Assembly (NCBI RefSeq): GCF_015668515.1
Contig: NZ_JADPFO010000001.1
Span: 832,823 to 896,822 of the forward strand
Direction of reading: 5' to 3'
Source of the DNA: Paraclostridium tenue
Lineage (GTDB): Bacteria; Bacillota; Clostridia; Peptostreptococcales; Peptostreptococcaceae
DNA: 64,000 nt
In this document: positions 36,823 to 46,802 of the stretch, one piece after another
Layout: each line of letters begins with the position of its first letter
Position numbering within the stretch: the stretch's first letter is position 1
Program-made: the position numbers and the translations under genes
Notes under the pieces: generated by a model
Databases searched by the model: none
Told to the model about the DNA's origin: nothing
Seen by the model: only the letters and a program-made list of their open reading frames with translations

Positions 36823-38220
36823 TTAAGCTGTAGCTTCCTCATCATCACTACCTATCATAGCAGTTAACTTTTTATTGAATCCAAGTAATATGAAAGTACC
36901 AACTATTAATATTACAGGTATAGAAATGAATGTTTGCATAAGTCCCATTTTCTCTATTATCATTTGAACATATCCAGCTGCTTTATTTGCAAAGAAAGTA
37001 GCACATGCCCAAACCCCCATAAGTAAAGATAAATATTTAGCTGGTGCTATTTTACTTACTAGTGAGTTACCTAATGGTGAGAAACACATTTCTCCTATAG
37101 TTTGGAATAAAACGAATAACATTAACCAAATAACACTAGTTTTTACAGTAGAAGGTGCTCCTACTCCTCTTGAAAGTTCAGCAGCTATTACAAATCCAAA
37201 TGCTACTGCTAAAAATACATATCCTAGTGCTATTTTTTGAGCCATACTTAAGTCACCTTTTTCTCTTTTAGATAACATAGTCCATATAGCTGCCATTATT
37301 GGTCCTAAAACTACACATAAAAATCCATTTAATGCAGTTTCTATCCACATTACAGGTATCTCAAAGCTTCCTACATGCATGTTTACATAATCTTTCATAT
37401 ATAAAGTTAATGAAGAACCTGCTTGGTTATAAAATACCCAGAAGAAAATTGAGAAGAATGATAATATGAATATTACTTTTACTCTGTCTTTTTCTTTCTT
37501 AGTTAAAGGTCTATCTGGTGATTTTTCTCCTTTAGTGTCACCAGCTTGTTTATCAAGCATTTTTTGAGGATATTTACCAGCTTCTCCTAAGAATTTCATA
37601 GTGCAAGTAAATAATAATCCGCCAAGTAACGTAACTATTGCAGCTAACATGAAACATTGTCTAAATCCATATTCAATAACTTGTCCATTTTCTATAACTG
37701 CAAAAGTTTTAGTATATAATATACCTATAGTTAATGATCCTATAAATGATCCTAAGTTAACAAATGTATATAATAAAGAAAAGGCTGCATCTTTTCTAGT
37801 ATTATCATCGTATAATTCCCCAACTAACGCATTTAAATTTCCTTTAAAGAAACCAGTACCTATTGATATTAAAATTATCATTGCATGAACCCACATTACA
37901 CTTGTTGCAAAATAACCTAATGCATATCCTGCTGCCATTATAACTGATCCTATAATTACACAATATCTAGCTCCTATCCATCTATCACATATCATACCAC
38001 CAAATATTGGTGCTAAGTAAGTGAATGCTGCTAGGTTTGCTGCTATAGCTGCTGCATCGGCGTTGTTTATTCCTAACCCACCCTGAGATATTGAGTACGA
38101 TAAGAATAGTAATAATAACGTTTTAGATCCATAGTATGCGAATCTTTCAAACGTAAATGTTAACCCACAAACATATAATCCTTTAGGATGCTTTGTAGGT
38201 GCAGATGTTGTTTTTGACAT
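36823..38220 (-). CDS. POT-family di/tripeptide transporter
   Basis: A 465-residue proton-coupled peptide symporter with about twelve to fourteen helices. TFTFERFAYYGSKTLLLLFL contains the ExxERFxYYG proton-coupling signature (ERFAYYG). GARYCVIIGSVIMAAGYALGY and GTGFFKGNLNALVGELY follow, and GEMCFSPLGNSLVSKIAP is typical near the end. It brings in small peptides. The aminopeptidase P genes upstream fit the same nutrition role. Confidence 0.94.
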   Translation of the reverse strand: MSKTTSAPTKHPKGLYVCGLTFTFERFAYYGSKTLLLLFLSYSISQGGLGINNADAAAIAANLAAFTYLAPIFGGMICDRWIGARYCVIIGSVIMAAGYALGYFATSVMWVHAMIILISIGTGFFKGNLNALVGELYDDNTRKDAAFSLLYTFVNLGSFIGSLTIGILYTKTFAVIENGQVIEYGFRQCFMLAAIVTLLGGLLFTCTMKFLGEAGKYPQKMLDKQAGDTKGEKSPDRPLTKKEKDRVKVIFILSFFSIFFWVFYNQAGSSLTLYMKDYVNMHVGSFEIPVMWIETALNGFLCVVLGPIMAAIWTMLSKREKGDLSMAQKIALGYVFLAVAFGFVIAAELSRGVGAPSTVKTSVIWLMLFVLFQTIGEMCFSPLGNSLVSKIAPAKYLSLLMGVWACATFFANKAAGYVQMIIEKMGLMQTFISIPVILIVGTFILLGFNKKLTAMIGSDDEEATA

Positions 38221-38258
38221 TTATCAAGTCCCCCTTAAATAATATTTAGTTTTATATT

Positions 38259-38288
38259 AAAGTAGCTTTGCATATACAAAGCTACTTT
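38259..38288 (-). terminator. Terminator of first aminopeptidase P gene
   Basis: AAAGTAGCTTTG (38259-38270) / CAAAGCTACTTT (38277-38288), just past the stop codon at 38303. Confidence 0.85.
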
Positions 38289-38302
38289 AGTATACCCTTA
38301 GA

Positions 38303-40093
38303 TTAAATTTCTCTAGTATATTCCTTTAACCAATCACACTCTTCTTTAGTTAAGAAAGGTGACACTTTATCATAAACTAATTTATGATAGTTATTTAAGT
38401 AATCTCTTTCTTCTCTATTTAACTCATTTACATCTATTGCATCTATGTCTATTGGTGCAAATGTCACAACTTCAAATTCCATGAATTGCCCATATTCATT
38501 TTTCTCTGCTTTTTTTGTTATAAGTTCATTTTCTATTCTTATTCCATGAGAACCTTCTATATATATACCTGGTTCATTAGTTGTTACCATTCCTTCTTCA
38601 AGAGTTGCTGTTTCTAATCTTTGAGGAACTATTCTCCATCTAAACCCATTAGGTGATTCATGTATTGTTCCTAAAAATCCTACCCCATGTCCTGTACCAC
38701 ATTTATAATCTATTCCTAAATTCCACATTGGTCTTCTTGCTAATATATCTAAATTATATCCTTTAACTCCATATAAGAATTTTGCCATTGATAAATTTAT
38801 CATACCTCTAACTACAGCTGTAAAATGTTTTTTTAACTCATCACTAATTTCTCCTAACGCTATAGTTCTAGTTATATCTGTTGTACCATCAAAATATTGC
38901 CCACCTGAGTCTATTAAAAATAAATCACTTGGTTCTAACTTATAATCTGTTTCAGGTGTCGCACTATAGTGCATCATAGCAGCATGTTCTTTATATCCTG
39001 CTATCGTAGCAAAACTTGGTTCTATAAATCCATCTTGTTCACGTCTTAAACTTTCTAATTTTTCAGCTGCACTTATTTCAGATATCTCTACTTTACCTAC
39101 ACTATTTTTTAACCAATACATAAACTTAGTAAAAGCTATCCCATCTTTTAAGTGGCTGTTTCTTATATTTTCTAGTTCAATACTATTTTTTACTGCTTTA
39201 AAGTTCATAGTTGGATTAAGTCCATTTATCTTTTTAACTTCATTTGGTAAATTATTATATATTGAATAGTTAACCTTTTCATCATCTAATAATACATTTT
39301 CTTTTTCATCTATAGTTTTAACAAATTCATATATATCATTGTAAGGCTTTATTATAACATTCTCTTTATTTAACTCACTTATTATTTCGTCATTTAATTT
39401 ATTATCATCTATAAATAAATAAACTTTATCCATAGTTATTAATGAATACGAAAGAACAACTGGAGTATATTTAACATCTCTTCCTCTTATATTGAATAAC
39501 CAAGCTATATCATCAAGAGTTGTTATAATATGAGTTGTAGCACCTTTAATCTTCATTTCATTTCTAAGTCTTATAAGTTTTGAACTAAATGTTTCTCCTG
39601 CATATTTTTCATCTAGTAAAAAAGCTTTTTCTGTTGATAGTAATGGTCTATATTCCCAAACTTTATCAACTAAATCATATTCATATTTTATATTTATGTT
39701 TTTATCTTTTAAAGCTTCTTGTAGTGCTTTTCCTTCATTTGCAGATATTAACCTACCATCAAATCCTAAGGTAGAGTTATTAGCCATTTTATCACATAAA
39801 TATTCTTTTGTAGTAGGTACCCCTTCTTCTCCCATTTTAAATAGCTTAATACCTGTGTTTTTTAATTGATTTTCAGCTTGTATAAAATATCTTCCATCCG
39901 TCCAAAGTCCTGCTTCTTCCATAGTTACTAGTAAAGTTCCTGCAGAACCTGTAAATCCTGATATATAAGCTCTAGATTTAAAATACTCTCCTACATATTC
40001 ACTTTGGTGACTATCTGAAGATGGTATTATATATGCATCTATACCATATTCTTTCATACAATTTCTTAATTTCTCCAAATTTCCCCTTAACAT
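38303..40093 (-). CDS. Aminopeptidase P family protein (M24B), copy 1
   Basis: A 596-residue metallopeptidase removing the residue before an N-terminal Xaa-Pro. Two creatinase-like N-terminal domains (about 1-300) lead to a C-terminal pita-bread domain with metal ligands in LFLIDSGGQYFDGTTDITRT (two Asp), GTGHGVGFLGTIHE (His) and TNEPGIYIEGSHGIRIENE (two Glu). Length matches the long, eukaryote-like AMPP form. It is about three-quarters identical over its length to the next gene upstream, a tandem duplicate. No signal peptide, so it acts in the cytosol on imported peptides. Confidence 0.94.
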   Translation of the reverse strand: MLRGNLEKLRNCMKEYGIDAYIIPSSDSHQSEYVGEYFKSRAYISGFTGSAGTLLVTMEEAGLWTDGRYFIQAENQLKNTGIKLFKMGEEGVPTTKEYLCDKMANNSTLGFDGRLISANEGKALQEALKDKNINIKYEYDLVDKVWEYRPLLSTEKAFLLDEKYAGETFSSKLIRLRNEMKIKGATTHIITTLDDIAWLFNIRGRDVKYTPVVLSYSLITMDKVYLFIDDNKLNDEIISELNKENVIIKPYNDIYEFVKTIDEKENVLLDDEKVNYSIYNNLPNEVKKINGLNPTMNFKAVKNSIELENIRNSHLKDGIAFTKFMYWLKNSVGKVEISEISAAEKLESLRREQDGFIEPSFATIAGYKEHAAMMHYSATPETDYKLEPSDLFLIDSGGQYFDGTTDITRTIALGEISDELKKHFTAVVRGMINLSMAKFLYGVKGYNLDILARRPMWNLGIDYKCGTGHGVGFLGTIHESPNGFRWRIVPQRLETATLEEGMVTTNEPGIYIEGSHGIRIENELITKKAEKNEYGQFMEFEVVTFAPIDIDAIDVNELNREERDYLNNYHKLVYDKVSPFLTKEECDWLKEYTREI

Positions 40094-40146
40094 AATAAGC
40101 CCCCTTATTATTCTACATAATCTTTTTACACTTTTTATTCAATTAT

Positions 40147-40175
40147 ATCTTATCATTTCATGAGATCGTTTTCAA
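40147..40175 (-). promoter_or_regulatory. Promoter and cre-like site of aminopeptidase P copy 1
   Basis: TTGAAA (40175-40170), 17-base spacer, TAAGAT (40152-40147). The minus-strand stretch TTGAAAACGATCTCA (40175-40161) fits the CcpA cre pattern WTGNAANCGNWNNCW and is nearly shared with copy 2. Confidence 0.5.
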
Positions 40176-40280
40176 TATATTCGTATTATTTTTCTTATTT
40201 TTTAAAATTTTTATTAAATAGAGAAAATTTACTTGATTTTTTTGTTATTGTTCAAGAGATTTTATAATAAATCAAATAAA

Positions 40281-40318
40281 AAATAGGTATATAATTTATA
40301 CAAATTATATACCTATTT
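40281..40318 (-). terminator. Terminator of second aminopeptidase P gene
   Basis: 17-bp arms at 40281-40297 and 40302-40318 centred on AAATAGGTATATAA / TTATATACCTATTT. Confidence 0.85.
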
Positions 40319-40335
40319 AAATTAAATATTTTATG

Positions 40336-42126
40336 TTATATCTCTCTAGTATATTCTTTTAACCATTCTTTTTCTTCAATAGTTAAGAATGGTGATATTT
40401 TATCATAAACCAACTTATGATAACAATTTAAATATTCTCTTTCTTCTCTATTCATTTCTTTCACATCTATAATATCTAAATCTATTGGAGCCAATGTAAC
40501 AACTTCAAATTCCATAAATTGACCATATTCATTTTTCTCTGCTTTTCTAACAAATAATTCATTTTCCACTCTTATACCATGAGAACCTTCTATGTATATA
40601 CCTGGTTCATTAGTTGTTACCATTCCTTCTTCAAGTACTGCACTATCAAATCTTTCAGGAACTATTCTCCATCTAAATCCATTTGGAGCTTCATGGACAT
40701 TTAATAAAAATCCTATACCATGACCTGTTCCACACTTATAATCTATTCCCATATTCCACATCGGTCTTCTTGCTAATATATCTAAGTTATATCCTCTTAC
40801 CCCATGTAAAAACTTAGCCATTGATAAGTTTATCATACCTCTAACTACAGCTGTAAAATGTTTTTTAAGTTCATCATTAACTTCACCTAATGCCATAGTT
40901 CTAGTTATATCTGTAGTTCCATCATAATACTGTCCACCTGAATCTATTAAGAATAAATCTCTTGGTTCTAATTTATAATCTGTTTCAGGTGTTGCACTAT
41001 AGTGCATCATAGCAGCATGTTCTCTATATCCTGCTATAGTTCCAAAGCTTGGTTCTATAAATCCATCTTGTTCTCTTCTTAAATCTTCTAATTTCTTAGA
41101 TGCGCTTAACTCAGATATTTCTATCTTACCAACATTATTTTTTAACCAGTACATAAACTTAGTAAAAGCTACACCATCTTTTATATGACTGTTTCTTATA
41201 TTTTCTAACTCAACCTTATTTTTTTGAGCTTTCATAAACATAGTTGGGTTAAATTCATCTACTTTAATAACTTCATTAGGTATGTTATTTAATATAGCAT
41301 AGTTTATTTTTGTTGAATCTAATAGTATCTTTTCATCTTTGTCTAAAGTTTTTATAAATTCATAAATATCATTATATGGTTTTATGCATACATCTTCTTT
41401 ATTTAATTCATTTAATATTTCTTCATTTAACTTAGTTTCATCTACAAATAAATAGACTTTATCTAAAGTTATTAATGCATAAGATAAAACTACTGGATTG
41501 AATTTAACATCTCCACCTCTTATGTTAAATAACCAAGCTATATCATCAAGAGTTGTTATAACATGAGCTGTTACATTTTTCTCTCTCATGGCATTTCTAA
41601 GTCTTTCTAATTTTGAGCTAAATGTTTCTCCTGCAAATTTTACATCTAGTAAAAATGCTTTTTCAGTTGATAGAGAAGGTCTATCTTCCCATACCTTTCC
41701 AACTAAATCATATTCATAAACTATTTTTATATTTTTTTGTGCTAATTTATCTTCTAAATTTGAACCTTCTTTTGCACAGATAACTCTACCATCAAAACCT
41801 AATACTCCACCTTCTTTTATATTGTTATATAAGTATTCATCAGTAGTGGGTACCCCTTCTTCTCCCATCTTAAATAACTTTATAGTACTTCCTTTTAATT
41901 CATTTTCTGCTTGTATAAAGTATCTTCCATCAGTCCATAGACCTGCTTCTTCCATAGTTACTACTACAGTACCTGCAGAACCTGTAAATCCTGATATAAA
42001 TTCTCTGCATTTAAAGTAATCTCCAACATACTCACTTTGATGATTGTCTGAAGATGGTATTATATATGCATCTATATTTTTTTCATTCATATACTTTCTA
42101 AGCATGGATAATCTTTCTTTTATCAT
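40336..42126 (-). CDS. Aminopeptidase P family protein (M24B), copy 2
   Basis: A 596-residue paralogue of the preceding gene with the same ligands: LFLIDSGGQYYDGTTDITRT, GTGHGIGFLLNVHE and TNEPGIYIEGSHGIRVENE. Differences are spread along the chain (for example FLGTIHESP against FLLNVHEAP), so the duplication is not very recent. Each copy has its own promoter and terminator, which implies separate control. Ribosome site TTGGGGAGG before the ATG at 42126. Confidence 0.94.
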   Translation of the reverse strand: MIKERLSMLRKYMNEKNIDAYIIPSSDNHQSEYVGDYFKCREFISGFTGSAGTVVVTMEEAGLWTDGRYFIQAENELKGSTIKLFKMGEEGVPTTDEYLYNNIKEGGVLGFDGRVICAKEGSNLEDKLAQKNIKIVYEYDLVGKVWEDRPSLSTEKAFLLDVKFAGETFSSKLERLRNAMREKNVTAHVITTLDDIAWLFNIRGGDVKFNPVVLSYALITLDKVYLFVDETKLNEEILNELNKEDVCIKPYNDIYEFIKTLDKDEKILLDSTKINYAILNNIPNEVIKVDEFNPTMFMKAQKNKVELENIRNSHIKDGVAFTKFMYWLKNNVGKIEISELSASKKLEDLRREQDGFIEPSFGTIAGYREHAAMMHYSATPETDYKLEPRDLFLIDSGGQYYDGTTDITRTMALGEVNDELKKHFTAVVRGMINLSMAKFLHGVRGYNLDILARRPMWNMGIDYKCGTGHGIGFLLNVHEAPNGFRWRIVPERFDSAVLEEGMVTTNEPGIYIEGSHGIRVENELFVRKAEKNEYGQFMEFEVVTLAPIDLDIIDVKEMNREEREYLNCYHKLVYDKISPFLTIEEKEWLKEYTREI

Positions 42127-42220
42127 AATAAATCCTCCCCAATTATATTTGATATTTTTAAATGGAATTAAATATTTCTTAAGTTGTATCTAACAATTTG
42201 TTATTTATTTGTTTGTATAA

Positions 42221-42249
42221 ATTTTACCACTTTGAGATATCGTTTTCAA
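42221..42249 (-). promoter_or_regulatory. Promoter and cre-like site of aminopeptidase P copy 2
   Basis: TTGAAA (42249-42244), 17-base spacer, TAAAAT (42226-42221). TTGAAAACGATATCTCA (42249-42233) matches copy 1's site except for an inserted AT. Confidence 0.5.
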
Positions 42250-42354
42250 CAAATTCCAAACTAATTTTTTAATATATATAATTTTTTTATTTATAGTGAA
42301 ATTTAATTGTCAAAAAGATATAATAGTATAAATATATTTGAAAGGATTGAAATT

Positions 42355-42933
42355 TTGGATGATTATATAATAAAAAAAGCAAAATCTGAAGATATTGAAA
42401 AAATAATAAATTTAATATATTCTACAGAACCTAATCCTACTTATGAATGGGGATATGGTAGTGAAATTGAACAAAAAGAAAAATTAAAAAAGCTCTTAAA
42501 CTTAAATAATTGTAGATTTAAATTAGATAATATATTGGTTTGTAAATATAATAATGAGTTTTGTGGTATATTACTTTCTTTAGGAGGAAAGCGTATAAAA
42601 AAAGAAACACTTATAGCAGATTTACAGTTAATTCAATATGAAAAATCTATATGCCATAAAATCTTATTTACTTTTAATACTTTTTTATATTTATTCTATA
42701 AAGAATGTTCACAAAATGATTATTATATATCTAATATAGCTTTACTAAAAAAATTTAGAGGTATTGGATTGTCTGAAAAATTATTAAATACTGCTTATAA
42801 ATTAGCAAAAGAAGAAGGCTATAATAGAATTTGTCTTCATGCTAATAATGATAAGCTTGTTAACTATTATAAAACCTTAGGATTTTCATTAATTAATTCT
42901 AAAACAAAAAAAATGACTAAAGATTTATTATAA
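42355..42933 (+). CDS. GNAT-family N-acetyltransferase
   Basis: A 192-residue acetyltransferase. The C-terminal half has the GNAT core: YYISNIALLKKFRGIGLSEKLLNTAYKLAKEEGY contains the acetyl-CoA loop (RGIGLSEKL, a Q/RxxGxG/A variant), then ICLHANNDKLVNYYKTLGF. The start is TTG at 42355, preceded by AAAGGA; a frame open to 42307 runs into the presumed -10 (TATAAT, 42318-42323) and is not credible. The acetyl acceptor is unknown. Confidence 0.85.
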   Translation: MDDYIIKKAKSEDIEKIINLIYSTEPNPTYEWGYGSEIEQKEKLKKLLNLNNCRFKLDNILVCKYNNEFCGILLSLGGKRIKKETLIADLQLIQYEKSICHKILFTFNTFLYLFYKECSQNDYYISNIALLKKFRGIGLSEKLLNTAYKLAKEEGYNRICLHANNDKLVNYYKTLGFSLINSKTKKMTKDLL

Positions 42934-42948
42934 TCTTTAGTCATTTTT
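42909..42948. terminator. Terminator of GNAT gene
   Basis: AAAAATGACTAAAGAT (42909-42924) / ATCTTTAGTCATTTTT (42933-42948), overlapping the gene's last codons; also faces the convergent rhodanese gene. Confidence 0.85.
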
Positions 42949-42967
42949 TAATTATTTAATATCAATT

Positions 42968-43264
42968 TTATTTATATTCTATAATTCCTTTTTCCAAATT
43001 ATATATATGTTTAAAACCTTCCATTTCAAGTAAATTACACGCAATTATACTTCTATGGCCACTTCTGCAATAAATTATAACACTTTTATCTTTGTAATCT
43101 ATAATCTCATCTATATCCTGCATCAAGTTTTGTAGAGGTATATTTATAGCTCCATCTATATTTTTTTCATCAAATTCTTCTTTTGTTCTTATATCTATTA
43201 ATAACGTATCTTTCTCATTTATCATTTCTTTTAATTTTTCATTATCTATATTTATATAATTCAT
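42968..43264 (-). CDS. Single-domain rhodanese
   Basis: A 98-residue cytosolic sulfurtransferase domain. LLIDIRTKEEFDEKNIDGAINIPL and the active-site loop IIYCRSGHRSI (Cys near residue 66) are intact. Such proteins carry persulfide sulfur for tRNA thiolation, Fe-S or sulfide handling; the specific role is unknown. Ribosome site ATGGAGG. It lies downstream of the RNase Z gene on the same strand but behind its terminator. Confidence 0.9.
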   Translation of the reverse strand: MNYINIDNEKLKEMINEKDTLLIDIRTKEEFDEKNIDGAINIPLQNLMQDIDEIIDYKDKSVIIYCRSGHRSIIACNLLEMEGFKHIYNLEKGIIEYK

Positions 43265-43327
43265 AATTTTCCTCCATAATGTATATAATTTTTATATACC
43301 CATAAATTAATTTAATAAAACTAAAAA

Positions 43328-43348
43328 GAGTAGTAATAATTACTACTC
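43328..43348 (-). terminator. Terminator of RNase Z gene
   Basis: GAGTAGTAAT (43328-43337) / ATTACTACTC (43339-43348), then TTTTTAG on the minus strand; the stem overlaps the stop codon. Confidence 0.75.
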
Positions 43349-44263
43349 CTTAAATTTCAAGTTAAATCCCATTCTGTCTGTTCCTATTATAGTATTTTCA
43401 AATATATCTGTAGCATTATCAATATAGATATTAGGATCTTTTATTATAGGACTAAAATGAGTTAATACTAAAGTTTCTACATTTGCATTTTTTGCAATAT
43501 TAGCGCTTTCCCTAAAAATCATATGCTTATTTTTAATAGCTTTTTCTATATCATTATCATCTCCATACATTCCTTCACATATTAATAAATCACTATTATC
43601 AACAAATTTTATAATATCATCATTAGGTCTTGTATCTGTTACAAAACTTATTTTTATACCCTTTCTAGGCTGTCCCATTACCATATCTTTTGTATATAAT
43701 TTGCCATCTAATTTTATATCTCTACCATTTTGAAGTTTACTCCAAAGAATTTTAGGTACATCATTTGAAATAGCTTTATTTATATCAAATTTAGCTTTTC
43801 TTTTTATATAAAAACTATAAGCTATGCATGGTGATGAATGATCTACTTCTACAGTAGATATTATTATATCTTTACTTATATAATTATTATTTACTATTAT
43901 GTCTTCTTTAGGTGCTTCTATAATTTTTATTTCATATGGAAGTTCTTTTACTATAACTCTAAAGACTTCTACAGCTTCTTTTATTCCAACTGGACCTATT
44001 ATAGTTAATGGTTCTAACCTTCCACTATTACCTATAGTTGATAATATACCAGGAAGTCCTATTATATGATCTCCATGTATATGAGTTATACATATATAGT
44101 CTATTGACTTAAATCCAGAGTTCGCTATTTTCATAGAAACTTGAGTACCCTCACCACAGTCTATAAGTATTTTTCTTCCTCTGTAATTTATAAGTAGTGA
44201 TGAAAGATATCTATCAGGAATTGGCATACCTCCACCACATCCTAATAATTTTATATCTATCAT
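43343..44263 (-). CDS. rnz: Ribonuclease Z
   Basis: A 306-residue tRNA 3'-processing endonuclease. Metal-binding core in ICITHIHGDHIIGLPG (HxHxDH), further ligands in EVDHSSPCIAYS, SFVTDTRP and VLTHFSP. The N-terminal LLGCGGGMPIPDRYLSSLLINYRG is the usual opening, here with substitution of GTG by GCGGG. Length is normal. It follows the DUF975 gene by 27 bases, so the two may be cotranscribed. Confidence 0.93.
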   Translation of the reverse strand: MIDIKLLGCGGGMPIPDRYLSSLLINYRGRKILIDCGEGTQVSMKIANSGFKSIDYICITHIHGDHIIGLPGILSTIGNSGRLEPLTIIGPVGIKEAVEVFRVIVKELPYEIKIIEAPKEDIIVNNNYISKDIIISTVEVDHSSPCIAYSFYIKRKAKFDINKAISNDVPKILWSKLQNGRDIKLDGKLYTKDMVMGQPRKGIKISFVTDTRPNDDIIKFVDNSDLLICEGMYGDDNDIEKAIKNKHMIFRESANIAKNANVETLVLTHFSPIIKDPNIYIDNATDIFENTIIGTDRMGFNLKFKE

Positions 44264-44290
44264 AATATATCGCCTCTTTAATATTTTAAT

Positions 44291-45004
44291 TTATGCTATA
44301 ATATTTTTATTGCTATCACTATAGTATGCATTTTTTACTATGTGATGATAATTTGCTAATGTCTGATTTTTATATGGATTAATCCATATAGATGCTAATT
44401 TAAATGTAAATATATCTAATATTAACCAAGGTATAAAACTCAAAGTCAAAATAATATACTCTCCTAATCTTCCTCTCATCATAAGCATACTGTCTCGTAA
44501 AACTTCAGTTCCTTTTAATTCTTCATTACATACCATTATATAATATATTTGAGAAAGATAAGTTTGTAATATAAATGATGGTATAAATATTATAATAGCC
44601 ATTATTATTGGAATTAATGCTTGATTTGGCTTAATTATCATAATTATAGTAGTAGTTAAAGTTACTAAAGATGAAGTCATTAAATATGTTATAAAAGTTC
44701 TAACTATATATACTATACCTTGGCGAAATAATTTAACTTTATAACCATAAAATAAATCTAATATGCCTACATTACGTCCTTCTATAGTACAGTTGTAGTG
44801 AATATATGCTATACCTAGAAATAATGGTTGAACTATTGTCATCATTATAAACTTTGTAATAGAATTTAATTCATTATTAGATATTAGTTGTATTATAGGT
44901 ATAATCATTGTAAGTATACTAAATATTAAGTTCGAAAATATTAATATACTAGTTTTACCTTTCATCTGTGATTTTGCCAAGTTTTTTAGTTTAGCTGTCT
45001 CCAA
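44291..45004 (-). CDS. DUF975 family membrane protein
   Basis: A 237-residue membrane protein with about six helices. LKNLAKSQMKGK at the start, GILDLFYGYKVKLFRQGIVY in the middle and RDSMLMMRGRLGEYIILTLSFIPWLIL near the end match DUF975 proteins of clostridia. Function unknown. Weak ribosome site before ATG at 45004. It precedes rnz on the same strand. Confidence 0.82.
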   Translation of the reverse strand: METAKLKNLAKSQMKGKTSILIFSNLIFSILTMIIPIIQLISNNELNSITKFIMMTIVQPLFLGIAYIHYNCTIEGRNVGILDLFYGYKVKLFRQGIVYIVRTFITYLMTSSLVTLTTTIIMIIKPNQALIPIIMAIIIFIPSFILQTYLSQIYYIMVCNEELKGTEVLRDSMLMMRGRLGEYIILTLSFIPWLILDIFTFKLASIWINPYKNQTLANYHHIVKNAYYSDSNKNIIA

Positions 45005-45279
45005 AACCTTTTCCTCCCCTGTAAAATATATTGTCCTTATAATTTTAGTGTGTATTTAAATTATATTATATATTTTACTTTTTATCTACTTATCTTTTTT
45101 TAAATTGTTATTTTTTTACAAATAGTCAAAATTTTTTCACTTAAAGTACATTTTAAAATTATTTTATCTATATCGAATTAAAATTATTTTCTCCCTTACT
45201 TATAGAGAATATTCTAAATTTTTACTAATATACTATTAATAACTTGTTTTTCAAACCAATAAAACGAGGTGAGGTTTTA

Positions 45280-46680
45280 ATGAAAGATTTAACAGTTGGA
45301 AGTGAAAGTAAATGCATATTTAACTTTGCACTCCCCATGCTAATTGGTAGTTTATTTCAACAACTTTATAACACTGCTGACAGCGTAATTGTAGGAAGGT
45401 TTGTTGGTAAAGATGCAATGGCTGCCGTATCTGGTGCAAATCCTATAATGTTTTTATTAACTTCATTTTTAATGGGTATAACATTGGGATTTTCCATATT
45501 AATATCACAATATTATGGATCTAAAAATATTTCCAAAGTTAAAGCCACCATAGATACAACCTATATATTTATATTTATAGCTTCATTTTTTATAACTTTA
45601 ATAGGAGTTTGTTTTAGCGAAAATATTCTTAAAATCATGAACACACCTAATGAAATATTTGAATTATCTAAAGGATATTTAATAATAATCTTTGCAGGTA
45701 CTTTGTTTTCTACTGGATACAATTCTGTTTGTGCAATATTAAGGGGTCTTGGAGATTCTACAAATCCTTTATATTTTCTTATAATATCCACTATTTTAAA
45801 TATAATTTTAGATATAGTTTTTATAATATATTTTAACTTGGGTGTAAATGGAGTTGCATTAGCTACCATAATTGCTCAAGCAGTAGCTTTTATATTTAGT
45901 GTTGTCTATCTTAATAAAAACCATGATGTTTTAAAAATAAAAATTAAAAATTTAAAGTATGATTCTGAAATTTTTAAAACTGGACTAAAACTTGGATTAC
46001 CTTCAGCAATTCAACAAACACTTTTCTCTGTAGGTAATATAACACTACAATCATTAGTTAATAGCTATGGAACTGCTGCTATGGCTGCATTTGGTGCAGG
46101 ATCTAAAATAGAAACATTTATATCACTTCCTATAATGAATTTAGGTAGTGCAGTATCTACTTTCGTTGCACAAAATATGGGAGCTGGAAAAGTTGAAAGA
46201 GTAAAAAAAGGTGTTAAATCTTCAATTATTATGGCTTTGTCTATATCAATATTAGTTATAGTAATATTTTTCTTATTTAAAGAAAATTTAATAAAACTTT
46301 TTAATAAAGATTTAGAAGTTGTTGCTATCGGATCTAGATACTTACTTACTATAGGACCATTTTTCGTTTTTATAGGAACTTCATTTATGTTAACTAGTGC
46401 TATACGTGGTGCTGGTGCCTCAATATTTGCTATGATAAGTTCTATGATTTCTCTGTGGATAGCCAGAATACCTGCTTCATATTTACTAGCTTCTTTTTAT
46501 GGAGTAAATGGAATATGGATGGGTATACCTATAGGTTGGTTCGTTGGATTGATAGTTACTGGTATTTATTACAAAAAAGGATATTGGAAAAACAAGGCGG
46601 TTGTTAGTATTAATGATAAAGTTGATATTTCGCATAATAAAATTCTAGAAACTGAATTTGCTTCAACTAAATCTGATTAA
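45280..46680 (+). CDS. MATE-family multidrug efflux transporter
   Basis: A 466-residue cation/drug antiporter with twelve helices. The N-terminal FALPMLIGSLFQQLYNTADSVIVGRFVG is the MATE signature; LRGLGDSTNPL marks the end of the first bundle, and AFGAGSKIETFISLP and LTSAIRGAGAS the second half. The start is the ATG at 45280, preceded by GAGGTGAGG; a longer frame to 45244 lacks support. Exported compound unknown. Confidence 0.93.
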   Translation: MKDLTVGSESKCIFNFALPMLIGSLFQQLYNTADSVIVGRFVGKDAMAAVSGANPIMFLLTSFLMGITLGFSILISQYYGSKNISKVKATIDTTYIFIFIASFFITLIGVCFSENILKIMNTPNEIFELSKGYLIIIFAGTLFSTGYNSVCAILRGLGDSTNPLYFLIISTILNIILDIVFIIYFNLGVNGVALATIIAQAVAFIFSVVYLNKNHDVLKIKIKNLKYDSEIFKTGLKLGLPSAIQQTLFSVGNITLQSLVNSYGTAAMAAFGAGSKIETFISLPIMNLGSAVSTFVAQNMGAGKVERVKKGVKSSIIMALSISILVIVIFFLFKENLIKLFNKDLEVVAIGSRYLLTIGPFFVFIGTSFMLTSAIRGAGASIFAMISSMISLWIARIPASYLLASFYGVNGIWMGIPIGWFVGLIVTGIYYKKGYWKNKAVVSINDKVDISHNKILETEFASTKSD

Positions 46681-46703
46681 TTTTTAATACTATTTTTAAA
46701 TAT

Positions 46704-46736
46704 AAATATCTCTTAATTTTAAATTAAGAGATATTT
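46704..46736. terminator. Terminator of MATE gene
   Basis: AAATATCTCTTAAT (46704-46717) / ATTAAGAGATATTT (46723-46736), 24 bases past the stop codon. Confidence 0.85.
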
Positions 46737-46802
46737 ATATTTTCTATATGTATATTTTCTTCTCACTATAATAAGTATATATCAATCAATTTTATTTATA
46801 TA

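Noticed and set aside
42307-42354. Longer GNAT N-terminus starting with TTG at 42307
   Set aside because: It overlaps the presumed -10, while TTG at 42355 has a good ribosome site.
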